From JANLTX01 sp049840835 (GTDB taxonomy: Bacteria > Armatimonadota > Armatimonadia > Armatimonadales > Armatimonadaceae), in NCBI GenBank assembly GCA_049840835.1, contig JASGJG010000010.1:62001-126000 (forward strand): a stretch of 64,000 nt of DNA, read 5' to 3'. The notes below the pieces were generated by a model that saw only the letters and a program-made list of their open reading frames with translations, did not search any database and had not been told where the DNA came from. Every line of letters starts with the position of its first letter. Position 1 is the first letter of the stretch. The position numbers and the translations under genes were made by a program. Below, in pieces: positions 1 to 9,235 of this stretch.

Positions 1-2
1 AA

Positions 3-557
3 ATCGCCCTCCAACTCTTCAATGAGCAAGGTTGGGGCGTTGTCACCACAAATCACATTGCGGCGGCAGCAGGGCTCTCAGTAGGAAATCTCTACTACCA
101 CTTCAAAAACAAAGAAGAGATAGTCCGTGCACTCTACGAACGGCTGATTGTAGACACGAAAAACGCCTTTCTTATGCCTACCGACCGCCTGCCGGACCTC
201 ACCGACCTGGAGCGAATGATCCGAGCGAACTTCGTTGTCCTATGGCAGTATCGCTTTCTCTATCGTGAGCTCATTGCGCTTCTGCAGCGTGACCCACTCC
301 TGGCGGGGCAGTACCGTGGGTTCCGGGAGTACGGCTTTCAGAACTTCATGGCGCTCTTTCAGCAATTCCATGCCAGCGGTGTCTTCCGTCCGACTACAGA
401 GGCAGAGATAAACCAGCTTGCCGAGACCTGCTGGATTCTGAGCGAGTTCTACCTTCCTTTTGTCGAGATTGGCGGCGTAGTTCCCAGTGATGCCCATCTC
501 GACCATGGCGTCGTCCTGCTACGACAGGCTTTCACTCCTTACCTGAATACCAAATAA
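3..557 (+). CDS. TetR/AcrR family transcriptional regulator, 5' end cut by window
   Basis: The reading frame is open from base 3. The visible N-terminal part has the TetR helix-turn-helix: IAAAAGLSVGNLYYHFKNKEE, in which AAGLS is the turn and YYHF the recognition-helix end. The remaining ~150 residues are the helical ligand-binding domain (ANFVVLWQYRFLYRELIALL). The true start lies left of the window. The stop (TAA, 555-557) is one base before the ATG of the DUF4386-like gene, so the regulator probably leads a three-gene operon with that gene and the cupin gene. TetR proteins are usually ligand-released repressors; the ligand cannot be told from sequence. Confidence 0.9.
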   Translation: MALQLFNEQGWGVVTTNHIAAAAGLSVGNLYYHFKNKEEIVRALYERLIVDTKNAFLMPTDRLPDLTDLERMIRANFVVLWQYRFLYRELIALLQRDPLLAGQYRGFREYGFQNFMALFQQFHASGVFRPTTEAEINQLAETCWILSEFYLPFVEIGGVVPSDAHLDHGVVLLRQAFTPYLNTK

Positions 558-558
558 C

Positions 559-1252
559 ATGAACACCAATTCTTCCAACTCTGACCGTGCGCTAACTAGG
601 CTGACCGCTGCTACACTCATAACCGTTCCCGTCCTCTTCAGCGCCGGATTCTCGTATCTCTCCGCCCGCTTCGACTATCCGCAGATACTGAAGCACACCC
701 CTGATGAAATCCTGCGCCGCTTTGATGCCCATCATGCAGCACTCCTACCCGGCTGGTATACGCTGGCTGCTGGCTGGCGTGCTCTTTATTCCACTCTCCA
801 CACTGGTAGCGGACCGCTACGCTCCAGCTCGTCTGGCGAGTACGGCCCGAGCGTTTGGAATCGCTGCCGGGCTAATGCAGGCAGCAGGGCTCGCCCGGTG
901 GGTATTTCTGGTACCAGCGCTTGCCGCTCGCTATGTGGAAACTCAGGATGTCGGAGAGCAGCTTGCGCTCCGCACTGTGTTCCAGGCGTTCCACTCCTAT
1001 GCAGGCAATGGCCTTGGAGAGCATCTGGGCTATCTCTTCACCGGTCTCTGGACGATTCTTATCGCTCTGGGGCTGCGGAAGACCTCAAAGGGCTTCGCAA
1101 TAGCAGGGTTTATCAGCGCCGTCGCTATCCTGGTTGGTCTGCTGGACCCGCTCGGCTTGGCCGCTACGGGAGCCATCAATGCTCTTGGTTATGTCGCCTG
1201 GTCGGTCTGGCTTATTGTGTTGGGCATCAAAACCGCTCGCTCTAAATCCTGA
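559..1252 (+). CDS. DUF4386-like integral membrane protein, frameshifted
   Basis: The N-terminal part (from ATG 559) reads as a membrane protein with the DUF4386-like stretch RFDYPQILKHTPDEILRRFD. It then loses sense after about residue 70, and coherent sequence resumes in the next frame (GVLFIPLSTLVADRY onward) to the stop at 1252. The joined product is about 230 aa with five or six hydrophobic segments. The switch lies in the repetitive stretch CTGGCTGCTGGCTGGCG at about 756-775 and is equivalent to one extra base. It follows the TetR gene by one base and is 9 bases before the cupin gene. Function is unknown; family assignment is from recalled motif similarity. Confidence 0.7.
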
Positions 1253-1261
1253 AAGACAGCC

Positions 1262-1867
1262 ATGACTCTCACGAATCCCATAACTGGCGACACGATGACG
1301 GTCCTTCAAAAGGCCGCTCAGAGTCCCACTCAGACATTGCGATTACAGTTCGTGCTCGCTCCAAACGCCGCAGGCTCGCCGCCGCATATTCATCCGCGCA
1401 TCACAGAGACATTTACTGTGGAGAAAGGAACGCTGGCTGTTCGCCTCGGCAAAGATTCGCCCCGCCTTCTCACAGCGGGGGAGTCTGTCACGATTCCACC
1501 AGGCACTCTGCATCGTTTCTGGAACCCAACGGAACAGTACACGCAGATTATTACCGAGGTCACACCAGGGCATGGCTTCGAGAGGTTCATGCGCAGCCTG
1601 TATGGTCTGGCTATAGACGGCAAAACAGATCGAAGAGGAATGCCTACCTCAGTTCTGATCTGGGCATGCCTGTGGCTCTGGGCTGATTTTCGCTTGCCTG
1701 TCATTCCCCAGCAGCTACAGGAGACCATTTTTGTAGCGCTCTACCAGTATGCGGAGCGTCAAGGGATAGTGGATGACCTTGCCGCTTACTGGAGTGAGAG
1801 AGCGATAACAGTGCCTGCTGAAAACTACCCGCCTGCTGCTAAAACGAAATTGGCAGCAGGCAGATAG
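1262..1867 (+). CDS. Cupin domain-containing protein
   Basis: A 201-residue protein. Residues ~25-110 form one cupin barrel: the metal-site motif 1 is visible as PPHIHPRITETFTVEKG (two His and a Glu), and motif 2 as PGTLHRFWNP. The C-terminal ~80 residues are helical and Trp/Leu-rich with no motif I recognise. It ends the apparent operon begun by the TetR gene, so it may act on or sense the same compound. The substrate is unknown. It converges on the metalloprotease gene with only 9 bases between the stop codons and no clear terminator. Confidence 0.85.
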   Translation: MTLTNPITGDTMTVLQKAAQSPTQTLRLQFVLAPNAAGSPPHIHPRITETFTVEKGTLAVRLGKDSPRLLTAGESVTIPPGTLHRFWNPTEQYTQIITEVTPGHGFERFMRSLYGLAIDGKTDRRGMPTSVLIWACLWLWADFRLPVIPQQLQETIFVALYQYAERQGIVDDLAAYWSERAITVPAENYPPAAKTKLAAGR

Positions 1868-1876
1868 CAACTTATC

Positions 1877-4345
1877 TTAGTCTCTATTTCCCAGGGGGCT
1901 ACCCAGAGGGACAGTAAGCCGGGGCAGCGTAATCACCCGGTCCTGTGGGCGTGCCAGGAATCGTTTGATGTCGGCTTCCAGGAGAGCCCGATCCGCTCGC
2001 TCAGATTCTTCCAAGGGCCGGGTTGTAAAGGTTACAACCAGGCGATTGCGTAGTGCCTCTAGCTTCAGTAGGGCCATGGCTCTGACGGCTGGCATAGGGG
2101 CACTCTGCACGGTTTCCATAAAGCGCTCTGCCAGTATGCGCCGGGTAAGGCGAGCAATCTCTGCCTGGTACAGGTCTGCTACCGGATATTCCAGCACGGT
2201 AGCGATTAGCCGGTCGTAGAGTGTAGCCAGACCAGGTAGCTGCCTGTCAATAGCATGTTGCTGTACCAGTCGTGCGCCGCGCTCCGGGTCAAGAAGGAGT
2301 GAGATCGTCATATCTGCCGCAACACTGGCTGGAGATAGTGAGTCGAAGGCGCGGCCTGTATACCGGGAAAACAGTTCGGCACTGGAGGAATATCCGGTAG
2401 GGCGTGGTGGTATGGCCATGAGTAGAGGGCGAGGTAGGGCGAGCTCAGAAGGTTTTAGTGTCGCTAACAGCGCGGTGAGGGCACGCTCCTGTTCTACCGC
2501 AGGAACGGGACGAACAGGCACCTGTCCATCGCCGCGCAAAGCATAAGTGTAGCGCTGGCCGCCGAGCAATGCCGCGGCTGCCTGAGCCTGGTAACGGTGA
2601 TGCAGATAGACAGGAACAAGGGCTTCCTCAAGAGTCGCTAACGGGCGATGGAACGGAATCGCATTTTCTCCGAACTGCTTGAGAGCGATTCTCCGTACTC
2701 GCATGGTTCTATCTAGCTCTGTTACCGCATCTGTGGCACTATCCCATCGGCTAACCTCTGGGTGCACACCTCCCGTGGCGTCCTCGTCGGTAAGGTAGGA
2801 GAGTTTCTGCTGCCGCGCTTGTGCCAGAATACGCTCCAGGCCGGGCTTCTCCTCACTTTCCTGGGAGAACTCCTGGTACCCGTAGCGAATAGCGACCTTG
2901 TCCCAGGCACCAACGCCAACGCTATACGCATTGGAGAGGTCCAGGGAGCCATCTGGCTTGATCGTGACCAGTGGAGAGGGGTAGTCCATCACAGAAGAGC
3001 GCCCCTGCGAGCTACCCTGGTAGTTATGCCGCAGACCCAGCGTGTGCCCGACTTCATGAACGGCTAGCTGCCGAATACGCGCCAGAACCATCTTTTCCAT
3101 GGCTTGGGAACCAGAAGAGTTCTTATAAGGAGCCAGAAGACCTTCGGCCAGCAGGTAGTCATAGCGGGCGCGCCGGGCATCCAGCACCACCTGGCCCTTC
3201 AAAATCTCCCCTGTGCGCGGATCGACAATAGACGCACCATAGCTCCAACCTCGGACATCACGAGGAACCCACTGGATGACATTGTAGCGAATATCCATTG
3301 GGTCCGCGCCTTCGGGCAGCAGCTCTACCCGAAACGCGTTCTTATATCCTGCCGCTTCGAACGCCTGATTCCACCAGGCAGCCCCTTCCCTAAGGGCCGT
3401 GCGAATCGGCTCTGGCGCACCACGATCGACGTAGTAAACAATAGGCTTAACTGGCTCACTAACTGGCGCAGCAGGATCTTTTTTCTTCAGGCGATGCCGA
3501 ATGAGGAATCGCCTGGTCATATCGTCGCCTAGAGGAGCAGTGAAGTCCTCGTAGGTCAGCGTAAAGAAACCTGCTCTGGGATCACTGGAGCGGCTCTTAA
3601 AGCCCGGCTCCGGAAGAGCGATAAACGATTGCCGCTGGTGTAGCGTAATCGCCTGTACGGTAGGGGCTATCGTGGACACAGCGTTCCCTCCACCTCCCGC
3701 AAACGTCAAAATCGACTCTATCTCCGTATTCTTAGGAAACGCCCGCGTGTTATTTATGGCAATAGTGCTGCGGGTACCATCCAGGGAGTAGCCGCTCTGC
3801 CGAGCCTCTGCGAGCGCATTTCCAATTCCGTGGGCGTCTCGGCGAGCAAAAGGCGTTATCTCTACCAGTACCCGTCCGGCTTCTTCCGCTTCCACAGAAA
3901 ACGAGGCGAGAATAGACGTGGCAAATGCTTCCTCTACCGCACGGCGCTCATCTGCGTTCTTGCTGTCTGCTCGAAAAGCGTAGTTCGGCTGTACCAGAAA
4001 CACTGTGGGACCGACGCGTTGAAACCGTACAATCCGCCCACCACCTATCTGCCCGCGATCCAGCCCGATTTCATTCGAACCCAGCCCGGTAGGTAACGAT
4101 GTTACATAGAGTAGCTCCTGATCCAGGCGGCTAATTTCCATCCAGAGTTTGCCGGTCTTTTCCTCCCAGTAGAGTGGCAAGAAGCCATCCTTTTTCACCA
4201 TAGATTTGGTGAAATCTGCAATTGTTTTGGGAGCTTTTGTCGGCTCAGTCTGCTGAGCCTGTGCCGGGGATGATATCAGAAGACAGCCACCCCAGAGCAG
4301 AGAATAAGCACAACCAAACAGGATTGGTATTGTCATCCTTTTCAT
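1877..4345 (-). CDS. Secreted zinc-dependent metalloprotease (DUF5117/DUF5118 metzincin-like)
   Basis: An 822-residue precursor. The start was placed at ATG 4345, not the further upstream ATG 4489, because MKRMTIPILFGCAYSLLWGG...AQAQQ is a good signal peptide and an AAGGA-like site lies about 12 nt before it. Residues ~30-270 match the DUF5118/DUF5117 type region. The zincin site HEVGHTLGLRH starts at about residue 430, and a Met-turn-like SVMDYP follows at ~451, so the HExxHxxGxxH zinc ligands are all present. It should act in the periplasm or outside the cell. It is alone on this strand and convergent with the cupin operon. Confidence 0.88.
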   Translation of the reverse strand: MKRMTIPILFGCAYSLLWGGCLLISSPAQAQQTEPTKAPKTIADFTKSMVKKDGFLPLYWEEKTGKLWMEISRLDQELLYVTSLPTGLGSNEIGLDRGQIGGGRIVRFQRVGPTVFLVQPNYAFRADSKNADERRAVEEAFATSILASFSVEAEEAGRVLVEITPFARRDAHGIGNALAEARQSGYSLDGTRSTIAINNTRAFPKNTEIESILTFAGGGGNAVSTIAPTVQAITLHQRQSFIALPEPGFKSRSSDPRAGFFTLTYEDFTAPLGDDMTRRFLIRHRLKKKDPAAPVSEPVKPIVYYVDRGAPEPIRTALREGAAWWNQAFEAAGYKNAFRVELLPEGADPMDIRYNVIQWVPRDVRGWSYGASIVDPRTGEILKGQVVLDARRARYDYLLAEGLLAPYKNSSGSQAMEKMVLARIRQLAVHEVGHTLGLRHNYQGSSQGRSSVMDYPSPLVTIKPDGSLDLSNAYSVGVGAWDKVAIRYGYQEFSQESEEKPGLERILAQARQQKLSYLTDEDATGGVHPEVSRWDSATDAVTELDRTMRVRRIALKQFGENAIPFHRPLATLEEALVPVYLHHRYQAQAAAALLGGQRYTYALRGDGQVPVRPVPAVEQERALTALLATLKPSELALPRPLLMAIPPRPTGYSSSAELFSRYTGRAFDSLSPASVAADMTISLLLDPERGARLVQQHAIDRQLPGLATLYDRLIATVLEYPVADLYQAEIARLTRRILAERFMETVQSAPMPAVRAMALLKLEALRNRLVVTFTTRPLEESERADRALLEADIKRFLARPQDRVITLPRLTVPLGSPLGNRD

Positions 4346-4460
4346 GTAGCGTAGGTATTCCTTGAGTCTGTAATGGCGAGAGTATAACGGAGCATCGTTG
4401 GCAAGATGTTGGCGAGTATAGGGGGAACTGCGGGAAATTGGTATAACTGGGAATACAAAA

Positions 4461-5815
4461 ATGCTGCCCCGCCTTCTTGCCTGTCTCATAGCCGCTCTTG
4501 CGCTTTCATTTGGATTCGCGTTCTCCCTGCCTCAGGATGGCCCAAACCTGAATCCGCGGTTTCGTGGTCTGAATCCCGACGAGAACGACCATGTGACCTA
4601 CGCGCAGAAAATTCGGGAAACCGGAGGGCTGGTACGCTTTCCTGCTGCAGAGATAAGAGCCGCACGTGCTACCGGTCAACCGGAAGGGGATGACTTACGT
4701 ACCTACGCGGAAACCCACCAGCCACCGCTGTACTACATCTCAGGTGCTTTGCTGGGCGGCTCATTGACTGCATTGCGTGTGCTGTCTGCCCTTGTTGGGC
4801 TAGCCACTGTAGCGCTGGCGTTTCGAGCGGCGCGCGATGTGCTCCCAGAGTTTCCAGAAGCTTCCTGGGGAGCGGCAGGGCTCATGGCCTGCCTGCCCGC
4901 TTTCGCCCAACTTTCCGGCGCCGCTAATAACGATCCTCTGACAACTCTATTCTGCACGGGTATCTTCTGGCGCCTGGGTTTGCTGGTCCGCAGGGGCATG
5001 TCTTTCCGAGATGCCTGTATTCTCGCCGCCTGGATTGGCGCCGGACTCTGGACCAAGCTGACAGTGCTTCAGCTATTCCCATTGGTTGTAATTGCTGCAT
5101 GGTTAGGTCGCAACGCGTCCACTGAACCCCCCACTACTGGGGGACAGGGGGGCAATTTGGAAGTGCAAGGGGGCGTTCTGGCGGCGCTGCGGCGGAGGAA
5201 GAACGCGAAGGGCAATGTATTTGTTCTCGCGGCCCTTGCTCTTGTGTTGGCTCTACTCCTAGCATTGCCATGGCTGGTTCGGAACCAGTTGCTCTATGGT
5301 GACCCATTTAACCTGAGCATCTTCCCATTAACTGCTCCAGCGGGAACGCCCACGCCGCAGTTTATGCAGTCTATTCCGCAGTTGGGGTTAACGTCTGGCA
5401 CCTACCTCTGGCTGGTCGCCTATCGATCACTTGCGACCGTGTTCTACTTACTCCCGCCCAATCAGCTCTGTGACAGACCGGGCCAGCGCTGTTCATGGCC
5501 GCGTTTGTGCTGGCCGGGCTGGTAGGAGGAATCAAGGCAGCGAAGACGACTACCCCGGAAGCGCGGCGGGTGCTATGGCTTTGTCTGGCTGCGCCACTAT
5601 TACTACTGCCGTTCTTTATTCGGTTCAACATGACCTACTTCCAGGCACAGGGGCGGTATTTCCACCCCGCTCTGTTTCCCATTACGCTCGGGCTAAGCGT
5701 CGGTGTCGGAACACTGGGAGGACTGAACTGGGGCAAACGCGCCATTTTCGCTGTTTGTGTGGTATGGTTTCTATTGAGCGGACTTCAGATTTTGACGCTC
5801 TGCCAATCCTTGTAG
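4461..5815 (+). CDS. GT39/DUF2142-like multispanning membrane protein, frameshifted
   Basis: The joined product is about 451 aa. A single N-terminal membrane segment is followed by a loop with DENDHVTYAQKI and ETHQPPLYYISGALL, the acidic and HQPPLYY signatures seen in GT-C-type (family 39 or DUF2142) glycosyltransferase-like proteins, then eight or so hydrophobic helices. The frame breaks at the GGG run 5480-5482: adding one G joins PNQLCDRPG to PALFMAAFVLAGLVGG. Residues ~218-250 (STEPPTTGGQGGN...) come from a palindromic repeat inside the gene. A TATAAC hexamer (4441-4446) precedes the ATG. It is probably involved in envelope glycan synthesis; the substrate is unknown. Confidence 0.7.
5124..5156. 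repeat. G/C-run palindromic repeat inside the GT39-like gene
   Basis: The stretch CCCCCCACTACTGGGGGA followed by a second G-run (to about 5153) resembles the terminal arms of the 43.0 kb element (C5-TATC5-...-G5). Here only one arm-like unit is visible and it is read in frame as a Pro/Gly-rich insert in a loop of the membrane protein. Confidence 0.55.
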
Positions 5816-5818
5816 AAT
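5813..5818 (+). promoter_or_regulatory. -10 element for the kinase-like gene
   Basis: An extended -10 (TGTAGAAT; hexamer 5813-5818) ends 9 nt before the ATG at 5828, predicting a leader of about 3 nt. No Shine-Dalgarno site precedes the ATG. Confidence 0.5.
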
Positions 5819-5827
5819 CATTGCGAG

Positions 5828-7663
5828 ATGCGACGGGAGTTCACCACAACACCGGGTAGTAGTCGGAGCCAATGGCCCGACTCGGTAGCCTATCGAGAGG
5901 CGATTCAATCTCCTTCCCTTGTGCTAGGCGATGGAATGCTGGCACAGGGCGAGGTCTCCCTGAACCGACAGGGGCTGCCCCTTGCCTACACCGGGCGCTT
6001 TGCCGTAGTGTTCCGATTGAAGACCCTGGACAACGCAGACTGGGCCTTTCGCTGCTCCACGTCACCTGCTGACCCACTGGGACTCTCTCGGGCCGTTCGC
6101 TACCATATTCTTGCTTCCCGTATCGCTGCTGTAAAAGACATTGTCGTACCCTTTCGTTTTATCGAGCGAGGGATTCGGGTACAGGGGCAGTGGTTCCCTG
6201 GCATCGCCATGCAGTGGGCCACAGGGCGACCGCTGGGCCGCTGGGTCGAGGAGAATCTCCAGCGTCCGGAGGCTATGCGACGGCTGGCGAAATCCCTGGG
6301 GGCACTCTTAGAGCGCCTGGAAGGGGAGGGACTTGCCCACGGCGACTGGCAGCACGACAACTTGCTGATCGATGCCGACGGTGCTAAGGTGATCCTGGTG
6401 GATTACGATGGGATGTTCGTGCCAGAACTGGCCGGATATCCGTCACCCGAGCTGGGGCACCCGAACTACCAGCATCCGTCTCGCTCCGAGCGCCATTATG
6501 GGGCGGGTTTAGATCGCTTCTCCTGCCTGGTCATGCAGACCGCGCTGCTGGCCCTGGCCAAGGACCCCACGCTCTGGAGTCGGCATGGCGATGGGGAGAG
6601 TATGCTCTTCCGTGCCGCCGACTTCCGCAATCCGTCTACCTCTCGCCTCCTGGCAGAGCTGAAAGCAATGGTGGAGCTAGATCGCGATGAAGAGCTGGCC
6701 GAGTCTATCGCCCGCCTGGAAGATGCTCTCCGCGCCGGGCCAGACTCCGCACTCTTGCCCACATTGACCACGGAGCCGCCAAAACCTATCGATCTCTCCA
6801 CCCTGCCCGTGCCCGAAGGCTGGGTAAGTATCGCTCAGACCGCAGAGCGACTGGCCCAGGGAGTCACCGGCGCGCGCTGGTGGCAGGAAGGCATTGTCGA
6901 AGCCGCCACCGATGCAACCTCAGCCACGCAGAGCTTTGTCTCTACCAATCAGGTTGCGGCTCAGCAAGATGAAGAGCGGCAGGAGAAACGCCACCTGTGG
7001 GCGCATCGGGCGATTCTGGCGGGCCTTCTTGCGTTCGCCGCCTGGCGCATTTTAGGTTTCCACCCCGATCTTCTAGGTGCGCTGGGGCTTCTAACCCCGC
7101 TCCTCTGGCTCGGTTTAGCGGCGGCTGGCGGCTACTCCGACTGGCCGCGCCGTAAGGCTCACACCGAGCTGGATGAGAAGCTAGAGAAGATGCGTAAGCA
7201 GATTCGCGACCGCCGCCTGGCCATTGAGAAAGCCCAGGGAGCGGCTGCACCTGCCGCGCTCAAGGCCGCTCAGGGGACTGTAGATGACTATGTGGCGGAA
7301 AAGCTGGGGCGCCTGGATATCAATCGGATTCTAGGAGACAGTCGCATCACTCCAGCCACCATGGAGTCTGTCAAAGCCGAGGGCATTCGCAATGCTCTAG
7401 AGCTGCGCACGCGTACAAATATCGCCTCCGTGCCGCACCATCAGGTGCTGCAGCTACAGCAGTGGTGCCGCGAGCGTGAGAACGAGCTAGCCGATGAATG
7501 GCGCAGGCTCGTAGCCCAATCTCGCACAGCTACGGCAGATATCCAGCGCCTGGAACTGGAAATCGCCTCGTTTGATGAAGAGATAGAGCGCCTGGAGCAA
7601 GAGCGCCAGACTCTTCCCACTGTCGGCTTCGCAGACTACCTCAAACGCCTCGCTGGGGCGTAG
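5828..7663 (+). CDS. Protein kinase-like protein with C-terminal helix-hairpin-helix (YegI/COG4248-like)
   Basis: A 611-residue protein. Residues ~50-290 look like a kinase fold: the catalytic loop is HGDWQHDNLL (171-180) and the metal-binding motif is VDYDG (191-195), closer to HGD-type atypical kinases than to HRD/DFG enzymes. After a linker, one or two membrane segments are predicted at ~395-440 (AILAGLLAFAAWRILGF; GALGLLTPLLWLGLAAAGGY). A charged coiled coil follows, then a helix-hairpin-helix-like segment (SVKAEGIRNALELRTRTNIASV, ~515-540) and a second coiled coil. The order kinase, membrane, HHH recalls YegI-type proteins. Substrate is unknown. No phosphatase or von Willebrand partner is adjacent. 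Confidence 0.72.
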   Translation: MRREFTTTPGSSRSQWPDSVAYREAIQSPSLVLGDGMLAQGEVSLNRQGLPLAYTGRFAVVFRLKTLDNADWAFRCSTSPADPLGLSRAVRYHILASRIAAVKDIVVPFRFIERGIRVQGQWFPGIAMQWATGRPLGRWVEENLQRPEAMRRLAKSLGALLERLEGEGLAHGDWQHDNLLIDADGAKVILVDYDGMFVPELAGYPSPELGHPNYQHPSRSERHYGAGLDRFSCLVMQTALLALAKDPTLWSRHGDGESMLFRAADFRNPSTSRLLAELKAMVELDRDEELAESIARLEDALRAGPDSALLPTLTTEPPKPIDLSTLPVPEGWVSIAQTAERLAQGVTGARWWQEGIVEAATDATSATQSFVSTNQVAAQQDEERQEKRHLWAHRAILAGLLAFAAWRILGFHPDLLGALGLLTPLLWLGLAAAGGYSDWPRRKAHTELDEKLEKMRKQIRDRRLAIEKAQGAAAPAALKAAQGTVDDYVAEKLGRLDINRILGDSRITPATMESVKAEGIRNALELRTRTNIASVPHHQVLQLQQWCRERENELADEWRRLVAQSRTATADIQRLELEIASFDEEIERLEQERQTLPTVGFADYLKRLAGA

Positions 7664-7842
7664 CCCTCACCCCTGGCCCCTCTCCCAAAGTCTCTCGCCG
7701 CGAAGCGGCATTATCATGTCGCTTCGCGACTCGAGCCCCAATGGGAGAGGGGAACAGAAAAACCTTACTCTAACTCCTCTTCTCCCAGAGAGGCATGAGG
7801 CACGAATGACGTTGGGAGAAGGGGTAGGGGGATGAGGGCTAA
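7664..7842. repeat. Intergenic inverted-repeat element (CCCTCACCCC...GGGGATGAGGG)
   Basis: It starts with GCCCTCACCCCTGGCCCCTC directly after the kinase stop and ends with an imperfect inverse GGGGTAGGGGGATGAGGGC. An inner palindrome lies at GCCGCGAAGCGGC with a related GTCGCTTCGCGAC. The same end sequence recurs twice inside the LuxC-like gene at 24.7-25.0 kb. It has the size and structure of a non-autonomous palindromic element. No coding potential was seen. Confidence 0.7.
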
Positions 7843-7861
7843 AGAGTGTGAATAGATAGGA

Positions 7862-7867
7862 TAAAAT
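7862..7867 (+). promoter_or_regulatory. -10 element of scpA, leaderless arrangement
   Basis: TAAAAT at 7862-7867 is separated from ATG 7874 by exactly six bases (ACGGGC), so transcription should begin at or next to the start codon. No ribosome-binding site is visible. Confidence 0.55.
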
Positions 7868-7873
7868 ACGGGC

Positions 7874-8683
7874 ATGCCGCTTGCGGGTGTCGCACCGCCA
7901 TTAGTTCAGCTCCCGGTTTTCGAAGGCCCACTTGACCTCCTGCTCCATTTAGTTCGGCAGGGCCGCATGGATATCTTCGATCTTCCCATGGTCACCCTCT
8001 GCGACCAGTACCTCACGCACCTCCGGGCCATGGAGAGCCTGGATCTCTCTGTAGCGGGCGAGTTCTTTGTGATGGCCGCCACTCTCTTAGAGATTAAATC
8101 CCGTATGCTTCTGCCTGCTCCGCCGCGTGAGGAAACGGAAGACGGTGATGAAGGCGAGGTAGAAGACCCTCGTGCTGCTCTCGTGAGGCAGCTCTTAGAG
8201 TATGGGCGCTTTCAGTCTATAGCCGATGCCCTGCGAGATAGAGAAGGGGAGCGGCAGCGGCTTTTCTTTCGTGAGCCCACGGGCTATAGCCCCGAATACG
8301 CCATGCCGCCCAAGTTCGGAGAGCTTTCCGCAGATGCGCTCTTAAGAACTTTAGAGCGCATGCTCGCCGAGATAGATGGCGGCGCGCACTCTGTCACCAG
8401 TGTCCGGCGGCAGAAAATCACGCTCAAAATGACCATGCGCCAGGTACTGGGCCAGGCGCGTGCAGCAGGCGAGGAAGGCATCTTACTGAGTAATCTCCTG
8501 CCGGAACCGCCGTTTGAGCGTATAGAGATTGTTTTGCTCTTTCTCTCCTTGCTGGAGCTACTGAAGCAAGATGAGATTCGGGTGTTTCAAGAAGAGTTCT
8601 GCGGCGATATTCGGGTGCGGGCCATCTCCGACGAAGAAAAACAGGCACGCGCCGAGGAACCAGTGGAGCTCGGAGATGCGTAG
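7874..8683 (+). CDS. scpA: Segregation and condensation protein A
   Basis: A 269-residue ScpA kleisin. The diagnostic N-terminus is PVFEGPLDLLLHLVRQGRMDIFDLPM, followed by the helical segment with LLEIKSRMLLP. The C-terminal winged helix (LLSNLLPEPPFERIEIVLLFLSLLELLKQ) contacts the SMC head. With ScpB it forms the non-SMC part of the bacterial condensin that compacts and segregates the chromosome. smc itself is not in the window. The stop overlaps the ATG of scpB by 8 bases. The start follows a TAAAAT hexamer by six bases, so the mRNA is probably leaderless. Confidence 0.96.
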   Translation: MPLAGVAPPLVQLPVFEGPLDLLLHLVRQGRMDIFDLPMVTLCDQYLTHLRAMESLDLSVAGEFFVMAATLLEIKSRMLLPAPPREETEDGDEGEVEDPRAALVRQLLEYGRFQSIADALRDREGERQRLFFREPTGYSPEYAMPPKFGELSADALLRTLERMLAEIDGGAHSVTSVRRQKITLKMTMRQVLGQARAAGEEGILLSNLLPEPPFERIEIVLLFLSLLELLKQDEIRVFQEEFCGDIRVRAISDEEKQARAEEPVELGDA

Positions 8684-9235
8684 TCTTCTTGGAATGGTAG
8701 AGGCGTTGCCCTTCGTTTCTGGGGAGCCGCTGACTCTGAAAGCGCTAGCCAAGGCCACTGAGTGGGATGAAGAGGCGGTCTTAGAAGCGCTGCAGGAGTT
8801 ACAGGAGCGCTACAACCAGGCAGACACCGGGCTTCAGGTCATGGAAATCGCTGGGGGTGGCAGCTTTCCACCCGCCCCGAATACGCCACTACCATTGGAA
8901 AACTTCTGGCGCCGCACGCGAACCGGCTGACCAAGCCTGCGCTGGAAACCGTGACCATTATTGCTTACCGCCAACCCCTGACCCAGGCGGAGATAGAAGC
9001 CATACGCGGGGTTAGCTGTGATGGGGTGCTCAAGACTCTCACAGAGCGCGAGTTGATTCAAGAAGCCGGACGTAAGCAGACGCCGGGGCGGCCTATTCTC
9101 TATGGCACCACCCCCCAGTTTCTGCACTACTTCGGCATGGCCTCGTTAGAGGAATTGCCCCCCCTGCCCGACGAAGAAGAAAGTGTGGAAGAGGAGATGC
9201 ACGTTGCCCTGCATGCTGCTGGAGTAGAAGCGTGA
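8676..9235 (+). CDS. scpB: Segregation and condensation protein B, single-base frameshift
   Basis: The first part (MRSLLGMVEALPFVSGEPLTL...GLQVMEIAGG) and the second part (LLAPHANRLTKPALETVTIIAYRQPLTQAEIEAIRGV...) are in different frames. Restoring one G in the G5 run 8853-8857 gives a continuous ScpB with the expected WQLSTRPEYA segment between them, about 186 aa. ScpB is the winged-helix dimer that binds ScpA in condensin. It overlaps scpA by 8 bases, and its TGA overlaps the GTG of dacA (GTGA). Since the gene is usually essential, the lesion is more likely a consensus error than a true mutation. Confidence 0.92.

Noticed and set aside
4346..4489. Upstream start for the zinc metalloprotease
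   Set aside because: It would place 48 basic residues before a good signal peptide, and overlaps the promoter region of the divergent gene.
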